The position numbers and the translations under genes were made by a program. Under the pieces are notes generated by a model, which had not been told where the DNA came from, did no database searches, and was given only the letters and a program-made list of their open reading frames with translations. 22,310 bases of DNA from a bacterium. Lineage in GTDB: Bacteria; ARS69. The stretch lies in contig JALGZR010000117.1 in NCBI GenBank assembly GCA_025774805.1, positions 1 through 22,310 on the forward strand. Reading direction: 5' to 3'. The stretch's first letter is position 1. The number at the start of each line of letters is the position of its first letter. Below, piece by piece: positions 9,681 to 19,400 of this stretch.

Positions 9681-12600
9681 TTGAGCCCCGTACCCGTTCG
9701 CTCCCGTGCGGTCCTCGGACTCTTCTTCTCGTCCGGCGCGGTCGGCCTCCTCTATCAGGTCGTCTGGATCCGTCTCTTCGTGCACGTGTTCGGCGCGACG
9801 GTTCTCGCCGTCTCCACCGTGCTGGCCGCGTTCATGGGCGGACTCGCCCTCGGAGGGCTCTGGGGCGGACGGATGGCCCCCCGTCTGCGCAATCCGCTGC
9901 GGGCGTACGGCCTGCTCGAGCTCGGGCTCGGCCTGTATGCCGGTCTGGTCCCCTTCGTGCTGCGCGCGATCGACCCCCTCTACGAGACCGTCTATCCCGG
10001 TCTCTCCGGCTCGTTCTGGGGTCTGTCGGCGCTCCGCTTCGCGGTAAGCGCGATCATACTCCTGCCGCCGACCTTCCTGATGGGCGCGACCCTCCCCGTG
10101 CTCACCGCCCACGCCGAACGGCTTCCGTTGCGCGCACGCCAGCGGGTCGCCCACCTCTACGCGATCAACACGTTCGGAGCGGTCACCGGCACGGTCGGGG
10201 CCAGCTTCGTTCTGCTGCCCGGCCTGGGACTGTCGCGAACGCTCGTCCTCGGGGTGGCGCTGAACCTCGCGATCGCGGGAATCGCCCTGCGTCTCGCCCG
10301 GACGGAGGAAGGCCGCGTCGGGGCGGCCGAGGCGAGGGACGAGGACACGGCGCGACCGGAACGGGAGGGGCCCGCGATTCCGCGCGCCCTGATCCTGACG
10401 ACCGCCGGAGTCCTCGGATTCGCCGCCCTGGCCTTCGAGGTGCTCTGGACCCGCGCGCTCGCGCTCGCTCTCGGCACGACGACGTATGCGTTCGCCATCG
10501 TACTGACCGTCTTCCTCCTCGGGATCGCCGGAGGCAGCCTGTGGGCGGGGCGTCTGCTGCGCGACGGACGGCGGGCTCCCGCGGTGTTCACCGCGGCCCC
10601 GGCCCTCATCGGATTTCTCGCCCTGTTCTTGCTGCCGATCTTCGATCGGCTGCCCGGCCTCTTCGTGGGATTGGCGGCCCGCGGCGGGGGGACATGGCTG
10701 GAGGGTCTCCTCGCCAAGTTCGTCCTCGCCGGCCTCCCGATGCTCCCTCCGACGTTCTTGTCGGGCGCGGCGTTTCCCCTCGCCGTCGGAATCGACCGGC
10801 AGTCCGCGGGGCCGAGCCGTTCGGTCGGGGACGTCTACGCCTCGAACACTCTGGGGGCCATAATCGGATCGTGGGCCGCGGGGTTCGTGCTCATTCCAAC
10901 AATCGGGCTTCGCACCGGAATCCTCTTCGCGGCCGCGCTGCAGATCTTTATGACCTGCCTCCTCCTGCTCTTCCGGCGCCGGGCGGGGCGCCCGGCAATC
11001 CGGGGACGGCCGATCCTCGCGGCCTCCGGAGTGGCGCTGGCCGCGGTGGCGGCCATTGCGGTCCTCCCCGACTGGAATCGTTCCGCGCTCACCCGTGGCG
11101 GGTTCGCCATTGCGGTCGATCTCCGCCGTTTCGGTCAGACCCAGCTCGCGGAGGACCGAAAGGAGCTCGTGTTCCTCGAGGAGGGCATCACGTCCACGAT
11201 CACCGTCCGTCGCTGGGGGGACGAGCTCACCATGCAGATGAACGGCGTCACCGAGGCGAGCAACTTCGGCGATCTCGGAACGCAGGTCCTGGTGGGCGGG
11301 CTCGGCGGCATCCTGCACGCGAATCCCCGGGACGTGCTCGTCATCGGACTCGGCAGCGGGATCACCGCGGCGGCGGCGCTCCGGCACCCCGGAGTCGAGA
11401 GCGTGGAGTGCGTGGAGATCTCGGAGGCGGTGGTCCACGCGGCGCGGCTGTTCGAGGAGGCGAACGGGGGCATCCTCGACGACCCCCGCTGTCGCGTGAT
11501 CGTAGGAGACGGACGGAACCATCTCGGGCTGTCCGGCCGAGCCTATGACGTGATCGTCTCGCAGCCCTCGAACGTCTGGAACTCCGGGATCGGGTCCCTC
11601 ATGTCCTCGGAGTTCTTCGCGCGGGCGGCCGATCACCTGAAGCCGGGCGGGATCCTCGTCTCCTGGATCCAGGGGTACTCCCTCACTCCGGACGCGCTCC
11701 GCTCGGTGATGGCGGCCGTCCGCGAGCACCTGCCCCGGTGCTCGCTCTGGATGGCCGGCTGGGGGGACCTCGTGATCATCGCGGGGGGCGAGGATTTCGC
11801 GTTCGACGCCGCGCGTCTGCTCGAGAAGGGAAAAGACCCCGTCGTCGCCGAGATGCTGCGGCAGATCGACACGCCCGACCTCGTGACGCTTTTCACGAAG
11901 AACGTCCTGGCCGGCGAGCACTTCGACCGCTACATCGCGGGGTTCCCTCCGAACACCGACGACAACCTCTACCTCGAGTTCGAGGCCCCGAAGCTCCTCT
12001 ACCGCGAGACGATCGCCGAGCTGTTCGAGAGCCTGGGCGAGGCGGCGGGCGGAACGGAGGAGTTTCTCGTGAACGCGCCCCCCGGCATCGAGGCGGAGCT
12101 GGAGCGCGCGCGGCGGGCGCGGATCCTCGAGGATCGCGCGCGCATCGCGTTCCGGGAGAACCAGGGCGAGAGGGGGCTGCGCGTGATCGAGAGGGCCTAC
12201 CGGCTCGATCCCCGGTCTCGGACGATCGCGGACGTCTACGCCCTGGCGCTCGACGGACGGGGACAGTCGAGGGCCCGACAGGGGGATCTCGCGGGAGCGG
12301 TCGAGGACTACCTCCGGGCGGCCGAGCTCGATCCCCGCAAGGGAGCCCCCTTCGCGAACCTCTCTCACCTTCACCGGGACGCCGGACGGCTTCCCACCGC
12401 ACTCGATGCGATCGCCGAGGCCCTCGCGCGGGAGCCGCGCAACCCCGACTTCATCGCCGACCGGGCGACGCTTCTCGTGCGGACGCGGGACTTCGAGGGC
12501 GGTCTCGAGACGGCGCGGCAGGCTCTCGCCGTGGATCGGCGGCACCGGGAGGCCCACCTCGCGATGAGCGAAGCGCTCATGAGCCTCGACCGCACCGCAG

Positions 12601-12695
12601 AGGCCGAGTCGGTTCTCACCGCCGTGTTGCGCTTCCACCCCGGGGACGAGGAGATCGAACGGCTCCGGCGGAAGGCCGGGGCGATGGGGGAGTGA
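9681..12695 (+). CDS. Polytopic membrane protein with spermidine-synthase-like domain and C-terminal TPRs
   Basis: This 1004-residue protein matches the 'fused MFS/spermidine synthase' architecture. Two transporter-like membrane blocks are visible (about 10-205 and 235-465), with repeated features such as GLLYQVVWIRL and LAFEVLWTRAL at the start of each half. A soluble Rossmann-type domain follows (about 480-780), with VLVIGLGSGI (552-561) as the SAM or substrate nucleotide loop, VECVEISEAV, GDGRNHL and YDVIVSQPSNVWNSG. True spermidine synthases have Asp residues where this protein has Ser/Gln-Pro-Ser (about 627-630), so polyamine synthesis is doubtful. The tail (about 800-1000) contains several TPR-like helical pairs. 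The only workable start is the TTG at 9681, with weak ribosome binding. Function unknown; it may bind or modify a small molecule at the membrane. It is not obviously part of the oxidase cluster. Confidence 0.82.
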   Translation: MSPVPVRSRAVLGLFFSSGAVGLLYQVVWIRLFVHVFGATVLAVSTVLAAFMGGLALGGLWGGRMAPRLRNPLRAYGLLELGLGLYAGLVPFVLRAIDPLYETVYPGLSGSFWGLSALRFAVSAIILLPPTFLMGATLPVLTAHAERLPLRARQRVAHLYAINTFGAVTGTVGASFVLLPGLGLSRTLVLGVALNLAIAGIALRLARTEEGRVGAAEARDEDTARPEREGPAIPRALILTTAGVLGFAALAFEVLWTRALALALGTTTYAFAIVLTVFLLGIAGGSLWAGRLLRDGRRAPAVFTAAPALIGFLALFLLPIFDRLPGLFVGLAARGGGTWLEGLLAKFVLAGLPMLPPTFLSGAAFPLAVGIDRQSAGPSRSVGDVYASNTLGAIIGSWAAGFVLIPTIGLRTGILFAAALQIFMTCLLLLFRRRAGRPAIRGRPILAASGVALAAVAAIAVLPDWNRSALTRGGFAIAVDLRRFGQTQLAEDRKELVFLEEGITSTITVRRWGDELTMQMNGVTEASNFGDLGTQVLVGGLGGILHANPRDVLVIGLGSGITAAAALRHPGVESVECVEISEAVVHAARLFEEANGGILDDPRCRVIVGDGRNHLGLSGRAYDVIVSQPSNVWNSGIGSLMSSEFFARAADHLKPGGILVSWIQGYSLTPDALRSVMAAVREHLPRCSLWMAGWGDLVIIAGGEDFAFDAARLLEKGKDPVVAEMLRQIDTPDLVTLFTKNVLAGEHFDRYIAGFPPNTDDNLYLEFEAPKLLYRETIAELFESLGEAAGGTEEFLVNAPPGIEAELERARRARILEDRARIAFRENQGERGLRVIERAYRLDPRSRTIADVYALALDGRGQSRARQGDLAGAVEDYLRAAELDPRKGAPFANLSHLHRDAGRLPTALDAIAEALAREPRNPDFIADRATLLVRTRDFEGGLETARQALAVDRRHREAHLAMSEALMSLDRTAEAESVLTAVLRFHPGDEEIERLRRKAGAMGE

Positions 12696-12702
12696 GGGGG
12701 GG

Positions 12703-12724
12703 GAGCGGTCGTGAACGACCGCCC
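12703..12724. repeat. REP-like hairpin
   Basis: GCGGTCG (12705-12711), a TGAA loop and CGACCGC (12716-12722) form a perfect 7-bp stem just after the stop of the upstream gene. No T tract follows, so it is not a classical terminator. On the minus strand it reads GTAGGGCGGTCGTTCACGAC and onwards, resembling the GTAGGG-plus-GC-hairpin dispersed repeats seen in many GC-rich environmental bacteria. Only one copy occurs in this window. Confidence 0.4.
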
Positions 12725-12761
12725 TACGCCCCGGATCCACCCCCGACACCGAAGCCGCAAC

Positions 12762-12944
12762 CTCACCACCCGAAGATCCCTTGCGCCGACCGCCCGCGAG
12801 AGGATCCGGGCCCTGAGGCGGAGGTGAGCCGGGCTCCTGCGCGGAATCCGGGACGTCGAAGTCCTCTCGTGTCCGAAGTGCGGGACGAGAGTGTCCGTCC
12901 TCACATTCACCCTCGACCATCCCGCTATCGCCCAGACCGTCCGG
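12762..12944 (+). pseudogene. Remnant of IS91/Y2-like transposase C-terminus
   Basis: In one frame the DNA encodes LAPTARERIRALRRR, a stop, then AGLLRGIRDVEVLSCPKCGT and VSVLTFTLDHPAIAQTV. The C-terminal zinc-ribbon end of IS91-type (Y2) transposases typically reads WA-LL-R-F-VD-L-CP-CG-R-VLAF-DP-I-IL. The in-frame TGA at 12825-12827 sits exactly where the family has the Trp of WA-LL, consistent with a TGG to TGA change. Nothing upstream of 12762 is recognisable, and after about 12944 the similarity ends, so the rest of the element is lost. The family assignment is from memory of the motif and needs a search. Confidence 0.5.
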
Positions 12945-13091
12945 TCCCGGGAGATCCTCAATGGTGGCCGTCCGCCAATCGATGTTTATGGGGTCGGTTC
13001 CGACGGTGACAGTAACGATCTCTGCGGCAGCGCCGGTGGCCAGAGCGCGACTCGCGAGAGTGGCGATGAAGGCAGACGCTTTATGGTTCAT
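12936..13091 (-). pseudogene. N-terminal remnant of a secreted protein gene
   Basis: On the minus strand an ATG at 13091 begins MNHKASAFIATLASRALATG with AAAEIVTVTVGTDPIN after it, a plausible signal peptide followed by a beta-strand region, then TATIEDLPGPDG. This resembles the start of secreted parallel-beta-helix proteins that continue into a CSLREAI-type motif. After DGLGD (about 12936) the frame loses any such character and runs on only as antisense of the neighbouring gene. The break coincides with the end of the transposase remnant on the other strand, which suggests truncation by a mobile element. Assignment is tentative. Confidence 0.4.
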
Positions 13092-13149
13092 TGGAGTGAC
13101 TCCGGTTGGGTTCGGAGGTCGAGAAGGCCAAATGATGCCGAGCGGGCGC

Positions 13150-15753
13150 TCATCGAACGAGCACCACTTTGCTCGTCTCCACGCTGTAATCCGAGCTCAG
13201 CCGCAGGAGATAGACCCCGTTCGGAAGCCTGCGGCCGTCGTCGCCGCACCCGTCCCAGACGAAGGCGTGCTCTCCGCCGGACACGATGCCGTCCTGAACG
13301 GTTCGCACCCGCCGCCCTGCGACATCATGGATTATGAACTCCACGTTCGCACGCCGCGGAACGGAGTATCGGAGCTCGGTCCGCTCGCCGAACGGGTTCG
13401 GCGCCACACCCACGACTCTCAGGTCCGGCGAAGAGGCCGTGCACGCCGGTGCGGACGTCACTCCACTCCCCACGCCGATCACTCCCAGTCGATACGAGCA
13501 GAATGGCGCCTCGGCTTCGAAGAGGGAGGCGGCGACGAACACCTGCCCATTTCCTCCCGCGATCGCAGGCTCCGTCTCGGGCCGGAGTCTCGAGGCCACG
13601 GCGAAGCCGTTCGGATCGCTCACGCTGCCCGTCTCGTCGACGCGCGCGCCGTAGATGTCGGTTCTCTCGTCGAAGAAGAATTCGGAGTTGCGCTTGTCGA
13701 CCCAGACCACGACGAACTCGGAGCCGCTCCAGCCAACGGCCGGCTGCCGCTGGCGATCGGCCGCGTCGGAGAGAAGGGTTCCTCCCGAAGGTCCGGGAAA
13801 CGTGCCATCCGGCAGCATGATCGACGCCTGAAGATCGTTGTTTGCGCTCGCTATCGTCCCGGTGGTCCAGGCGAAGAGCGCCGTCGACCCCGAGAACGCG
13901 ACGTCGGGCGTGAAGCCGACCACGGGCGAGCCGGACACGTAGAACTCCGACCCCGCCGTCCCGTCGGTCTCGATGAAGTTTGCCTTGACGTACGCGATGT
14001 TGTCGTCGTGAGAGACGTTTCTCTGCCAGGTGGCAAGCCACCGGCTCCCGAGGGCCACAACCCGCGGATTCCGCGCGAAGTACTGCCCGAGAGCCACGGG
14101 CTGGGGATCGAGGAGAGCACCGGAGGCCCCGTCGACCCGCATCGAAAAGGGATGAACGAAGTGGCTGCTGATCGTCGGCTGGGTTCCCACCACGAGAAAA
14201 ACGTTGCCGAGTGCGGCCACGTCCGGGGAGCCGCCGTCCATCACGACGAACGGTGCCGGGTCGATCGGCGTCAGATCGTTCGCGAGTCGCCTCGCGACGA
14301 CGCTGTCGCCGTCCGACCACGCGACGAGAACCACCGAGCCGCTCCAGGAGACGGACGGCCCGCTGAGGTACGGGCCGCTCGCGACCTCCACGGGCGCGGG
14401 ATCGATCGGCGTCCCCGTCGCGTCGATCCGCTGCGCCTTGATCCTTCTTGATCCGGAGATCTCGCTGTCGAAGACCACGACGAAGCCACCCTCGCCCGCG
14501 GTGATGTCTGTCAGACGCTGTGCCGGCGCGCCGAGCGAAATCGGGACCGACGCGCCGGGTTGTCCCGCCGCGTCGTAGGGCGCCGCGAAGACGTCTTCGG
14601 GGTAGATCCCTCCCGAGCGGCGGTCCTGCCACACGACCTGCATTCCCGCTCCGGGGCCGCCCTCGATCGAGGGATCTCCCATGAAACTCTCGTTCGGCGG
14701 GTCGAGCGCGACACCTCCGAAGTCGAGTACCACTCCGTCGGTCGTGATGCGCGTCGCTTCGATCCCGTCGATCGCGTGACGCCAGGAGGCCCACCAGGTC
14801 GTGCCGTCCCAGCCGAGATCGGTCCCGGAGATGCCGGACGCGGGAGTGATCGCGACGCCGGCCGGGATCGAGAGAGTTCCGTCCGGGGCCATCGGCGAGC
14901 CCACCAGATTCGATCCCGAGGTCCACGCGATGAAGTACTCGATCGGGCGGGAGGTCAGCACGAGGCCCGGCACGCCGAAGACGCTCCCGATCGGCGTGAG
15001 ATCGAGCTGGAATCGTCGCGCCTCGAAATTGCCCGACGCCTTGTACGTGAGGAGATGCTCACCGCCGGCGGAGTGCACGCTTATGTCGAAGTACAGGTAA
15101 TACGTGGGCGGTACGAGGACCACCGGCGCCGCGTCGAGGACCACGCCCGTCGGAGAGACACGCACCCCGAGGATCCCCTGGGCTGGAGCATCATGACCCT
15201 GCTCCACGACGAGCCAGTTCGTCCCGTCGCTCGTGACGGCGTGGTCCGTACCGCTGGCCCCGGTCTCGCCGAAGACGCTGAACGGCGTGTCGAGGACGGT
15301 GCCTCCCGGACTCACTCGGGCCGCATAGACCCGGGACTCGTAGAAGGACCCGGTCGGACTTTGATTCTCCCAGACGACGAGCCAGTTCTCACCGTTCCAG
15401 GCGACTTGGGGATCGAACTGATATCCGAGATCCTGACTGACGATGATGGGGCTCGCATCGATCAGATCGTGGTTAGCGTCGACCCTCGCGGCATAGACGT
15501 CCCGCGCGGTCTGCTCCTCGGAAAAGGGCGGCAGCGAGACGAAGTTCGTTCGGTGATCCGTCCAGACGACCAGGTACTGCTTCCCGCCGAGCGCTATTCG
15601 CGGGGCTTCCTGCCGGCTCGCGGCCGGGCCGAGGAGATCATCTCCCGGAAGAAGGATCGGCGTTCGGACGGGAATCGTCTCGGCATACGCTCTCGTCGTG
15701 CCGCTGAGAGCCGCGACAGCGGCGATCGCGGCGAACAGTTTCACCCGGTGCAC
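13150..15753 (-). CDS. Secreted beta-repeat protein with FlgD-like C-terminal domain
   Basis: This exported protein of about 867 residues starts at the GTG at 15753-15751, chosen because GGGAGGG lies about six bases upstream and the next residues (HRVKLFAAIAAVAALSGTTRAYA) form a signal peptide. The ATG at 15825 would add 24 residues without signal-peptide character. The body is a run of beta repeats of the kind [W/L]-x-G-x-x-[W/Y]-L-V-V-W-x-D/E, for example GKQYLVVWTDHR, GENWLVVWENQ and GSEFVVVWVDKR, often followed by YAARV or YGARVD and a later LD-PI-S. This looks like a beta-propeller or similar fold. The last 90 residues (VGVAPNPFGERTELRYSV to VVLVR) are a FlgD-Ig/T9SS-type sorting-like domain, with VWDGCGDDGRRLPNGVYLLRL as key part. 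Probably surface-exposed or secreted. Ligand and role are unknown. Confidence 0.85.
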   Translation of the reverse strand: MHRVKLFAAIAAVAALSGTTRAYAETIPVRTPILLPGDDLLGPAASRQEAPRIALGGKQYLVVWTDHRTNFVSLPPFSEEQTARDVYAARVDANHDLIDASPIIVSQDLGYQFDPQVAWNGENWLVVWENQSPTGSFYESRVYAARVSPGGTVLDTPFSVFGETGASGTDHAVTSDGTNWLVVEQGHDAPAQGILGVRVSPTGVVLDAAPVVLVPPTYYLYFDISVHSAGGEHLLTYKASGNFEARRFQLDLTPIGSVFGVPGLVLTSRPIEYFIAWTSGSNLVGSPMAPDGTLSIPAGVAITPASGISGTDLGWDGTTWWASWRHAIDGIEATRITTDGVVLDFGGVALDPPNESFMGDPSIEGGPGAGMQVVWQDRRSGGIYPEDVFAAPYDAAGQPGASVPISLGAPAQRLTDITAGEGGFVVVFDSEISGSRRIKAQRIDATGTPIDPAPVEVASGPYLSGPSVSWSGSVVLVAWSDGDSVVARRLANDLTPIDPAPFVVMDGGSPDVAALGNVFLVVGTQPTISSHFVHPFSMRVDGASGALLDPQPVALGQYFARNPRVVALGSRWLATWQRNVSHDDNIAYVKANFIETDGTAGSEFYVSGSPVVGFTPDVAFSGSTALFAWTTGTIASANNDLQASIMLPDGTFPGPSGGTLLSDAADRQRQPAVGWSGSEFVVVWVDKRNSEFFFDERTDIYGARVDETGSVSDPNGFAVASRLRPETEPAIAGGNGQVFVAASLFEAEAPFCSYRLGVIGVGSGVTSAPACTASSPDLRVVGVAPNPFGERTELRYSVPRRANVEFIIHDVAGRRVRTVQDGIVSGGEHAFVWDGCGDDGRRLPNGVYLLRLSSDYSVETSKVVLVR

Positions 15754-16448
15754 GGCTGTCCCTCCCTGCCGCCCCACGGCAGCTCGTTCAGGTAGCTTCC
15801 TCCAAAATAAGAGACGGAGGTCCACAACAGAGAATACACCGAGGCGGGCGGCCGCTCACGCTCACAACGTTAACACCGAGAGATGGTTGCAGCGTGCGGC
15901 GGCTTGTTCCGGAACGGCACGATCCGTGGATCGCCCACGCGAGCGGCCTCGGGCGCCGGCTCGCGACGGCACGGTTGAGGAGAAAGGGAAAGGAATTCCC
16001 CTTCCTATCGGGGGAGTGGCCGGTTGGTCCCGAGATCGAGGAGTCGGGGATGTGCCGTTCGAGAGGCGGACGCGGCATTGGGGAGAAGTGCGCAGGGAGA
16101 GAATTTCGGACGTCAGGATCTGAGGCTCAGGATCAAGTTCTGGATTAAGGCACGCCCCTTCCCTCGCCTGATTCTCAAGGCGGGTCGGGAACCGAGCACC
16201 TTTCCCTCGCGTCTGCGCTGTTCCTGGACAATCAGCCAGACTCCGAGCGTCCACGGAGACCTCCCGACCGGTCCTACGAACCGGCTGGACGGTGAATGCG
16301 CCGCTTATCCCGATTTGGCACGCCGTGTGCCTCTCCTCACACAGCCCTTTCTCCAAGGCGCGTCTTCGACGCCTGCCGGGAGGCGCGATTCATCTCCGAT
16401 CCCCGATCTCGCCCCAATGGCGGGGACCCCCTTCTTCCAGGAGTCGTC
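15754..16448. other. Intergenic region between divergent secreted-protein genes
   Basis: These 695 bases lie between the divergent secreted-protein genes. No protein-like frame is convincing. Its first part (to about 15880, CCAAAATAAGAG and ACAACGTTAACACC) is the most AT-rich stretch nearby and may hold the promoter of the minus-strand gene, but no clean -35/-10 pair was found. An imperfect hairpin pairs 16159-16169 with 16178-16191. Two mutually exclusive small stems occur at 16360-16372 and 16370-16385, in the likely leader of the gene at 16449. Confidence 0.5.
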
Positions 16449-19400
16449 ATGTTCAGTTTCGAACCGACAGATTCGCCGGCGCGACTCGTGCGGGCTGCAA
16501 GGCATGCAGTCATCGTCTTGATGACGGGTTTCGCCCTTCTCCCGGCGCCTGTCGACGCCCAGTCGTACTCGAATCTGCAGGTGCTCTTGCCGGGAGAGAC
16601 GCCCGCGCCGGGCACTGCCTCCGGGAAGTCGGGCATTCCCGACGACCAGACGGTCGGGATCCCGATCGACGTTTGGGTGCGAGCGGTGGACGCGTCGTGG
16701 AATCTCGTGTCCTCGATCACCAACACGATCTCGCTCGACACGACCGATGAGAGCGGCACGCTCCCCGGAACCTTCGCCCTGTCGGGCGGCGAGGCCGTCG
16801 TGAGCGTGACGTTCAATGCCGCGGGATCCTTCACCGTCTCCGCGGAGGACCTCAGCGACGTGACGATTCCGATCGCCTCATCCGCGCCGGTCAATTCGCT
16901 CTTGCTCGCCGGCTTCGAGTTCTCCCGGATCAACCAGAAGAACCAGTATGCGGGCGTTCCGATGACCGTCACCGTGACGGCGATCGATCCGGTCGAGAAC
17001 CCCGTTCCGTTTACCGGCGTCGTCGCGCTGCGCGAGCTAACGAGCTTCGGTCCGGGCCGGATCGAACCTTCCCAGGTTACGCTCACGGACGGCACCTGGA
17101 CGGGCCCGGTGACGAACTACCGCGCGGACGAGACGAGCATCAATCGCGGCAACGTGAACATCGAGGCCTCGTTTCCGTCCGATCCGTCGATCAACGGTTT
17201 GAGTGATCCCTTCACGGTGCACCCGGGTCCGTTCATCCGGTTGCAGATCGTGCTGCCGGGAGAGACGCCGCTCCCGGGCAGCCCTTCCGGAGTCACCGGC
17301 TCGCCTGCCAGCCAGGCCGCCGGCGAGAACTTCCTGATGGAGACCTACGCGACCGACGAATGGTGGAATCCGGTCCCGTCCACGGACAACGTGCGCATCA
17401 CCTCCAGTGATCCCGCCGCGAGCACGCCGGTTTCCGGCGCACTCGTGGACGGCTTCCGCCAGTTCACGGTCTCGCTGGGCACGGTCGGCACGCAGACGCT
17501 CACCGTCACGGATCAGACGAACGGCGCGATCACGGGCATGACGAGCGCCGGGATCCAGGTCACGCCGAGCGCGCCGCATCACTTCGAGGTCGACACGATC
17601 CCCTCCCCGGTGACCGCCGGCACGCCCGTGCCGGTGACGATCCGCGCGACGGACGTGACCGGAAACACCATCCCGGACTTTTCGGGCAACGCGATCATCA
17701 CGGCGAACACGGGTCTCGAAAGCGTGTCGCCCCAGCTCATCCAGTTCGGAGCGGGCGTCTGGACCGGCGACATGGTCTTCCGCGGCGCGGGCGGCGCGGT
17801 GGCCTTCACCGTGTCGGACTTCTCGTCCCCGCCGCACACGGGCACGAGCGGGAGCTTCGAGGTGTTGCCCGGCCCCTTCGTGAAGCTGCAGGTCGTCGTT
17901 CAGGGTGAGTCCCCCGCCGGCGGGACCGCTTCCGGCATCAGCGGCACGCCGGCCGCTCAGAGCGCCGGCACGAGCTTCCCGATCCAGGTGCGGGGGGTCG
18001 ACGAGTTCTTCAACCGTGTGCCCGGAGTGACCGACCGGGTGGGCCTCTCGTCCACGGACCTCTTCGCCGGAATGCCCGCCGAGGTCGTGCTGGTGAACGG
18101 AGAGGCCCTGCTGAACGTGACCCTCTTCCGCGCAGGGTCCCAGACGATCACCGCGGTCGACCTGGACGATCCCACCATCACGCCGCACATCTCGAGCGAG
18201 GTCCCGGTGACCGGGGGACCCTACGCCCGGATCCTGCTGATCGCGCCGGGAGAGGACGTCGCGCCCGGCACGGCCGAGGGGCGCACCGGCACCGCGACCG
18301 ACCAGTCGATCAACTTCGCGTTCAACGTGACCGTCTTCGCGACGGATACGTGGTTCAACCCGGTCGGAGGAGTCTCCGACGTCATACGGATCACCTGCGG
18401 AGATCCTCTGGCCCAACTTCCTCCGGACACGCCGATGACGGACGGGTCCATCGTGTTGCCCGTGCGCCTGGCGACCGGAGGCTTCCAGCAGATCACCGCC
18501 TCGAACGTCACGTCGCCGGGGATCCTGGCCAGCACCACCCAGGTGCGCGCGATCTCCTCCGGATTCCACCTGGAGACCGAGATCTCTCCCACCCGCGTCA
18601 TGGCCGGCGAGCCGTTCACGCTCACGGTCAAGGTCACGAACGACGCGGGCGCCGTGATCCAGGAGATCAACTCCACCGTCGACGTGGCCGTGCGTAACCC
18701 GTCGACCGGCGAGCCCGGACGCGGCACGCTGCTCAACACGCGCTTCCAGCTCCTGCAGGGGCAGCGCTCGGTGCAGGAGACCTACACCGCGGCGGAGCCG
18801 ATCGTGCTCGTCGTCACCGACGACGCGGGCAACGAGCCCTCCGTCTCGGAAGTGCTCGTCGTGGACCCGGGCCCCCCGGACGCGATTCTCCTCGCCGCCG
18901 ACCCCCCTTGGGTCCGTGGCAATCGTCACGCCACCGTGACGGCCCGGGTCGTTGACGAGTTCGGCAACGGAGTCCCCGGCGAGCCCGTCGATTTCATGCT
19001 CGTCGCGGGCACAGCTCTCGTCACGCCGATGGACCTCATGACCGATGGCGCCGGGGAGGCGCGGGCGGACTTTCACGCGCCGCGACGGCCCGAGGTCGCG
19101 ACCGTGCGCGCGATCTCGAACGCTCTCTCCGCCGATTTGGATGTCGAGACCGCGCTCGTCGATCCCGATCGGCCCGCCGGTACCATCACGAGCTATCCGA
19201 ATCCCTTCCACCCCGACGAGGCCCCCGCAACGATCGCCTACAAGCTCTCGGCCGACTCCCGGGTGACGCTGACATTCTACACACTGCTCGGCACCGAGGT
19301 CCGGCGGGAAGAGATCTCCCCGGGCTCGCCCGGCGGCCGCGAAGGTCTCAACGAATTCCTCTGGGACGGCCGCAACGGCAGGAGCGAGCTCGTCGCCAGC

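Larger units (their letters stand above)
12696..13149. other. Decayed intergenic region between convergent genes
   Basis: These 454 bases separate two convergent genes and hold no intact gene. They contain the hairpin at 12703-12724, the transposase remnant and the signal-peptide remnant. A weak stem, CTCCG and CGGAG around an 8-base loop near 13097-13115, could lie at the end of the minus-strand gene, but it has no T tract and is not called a terminator. Confidence 0.6.

Noticed and set aside
9582-13091. Very long minus-strand open frame (1169 codons), antisense to the membrane protein gene
   Set aside because: Apart from the first 50 or so codons (treated as a remnant), the translation is low-complexity and rich in Arg, Glu and Gly, as expected for a GC-rich shadow frame of the real plus-strand gene.
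13097-13115. Rho-independent terminator for the minus-strand secreted protein gene
   Set aside because: Only a 5-bp stem with an 8-base loop and no T tract.
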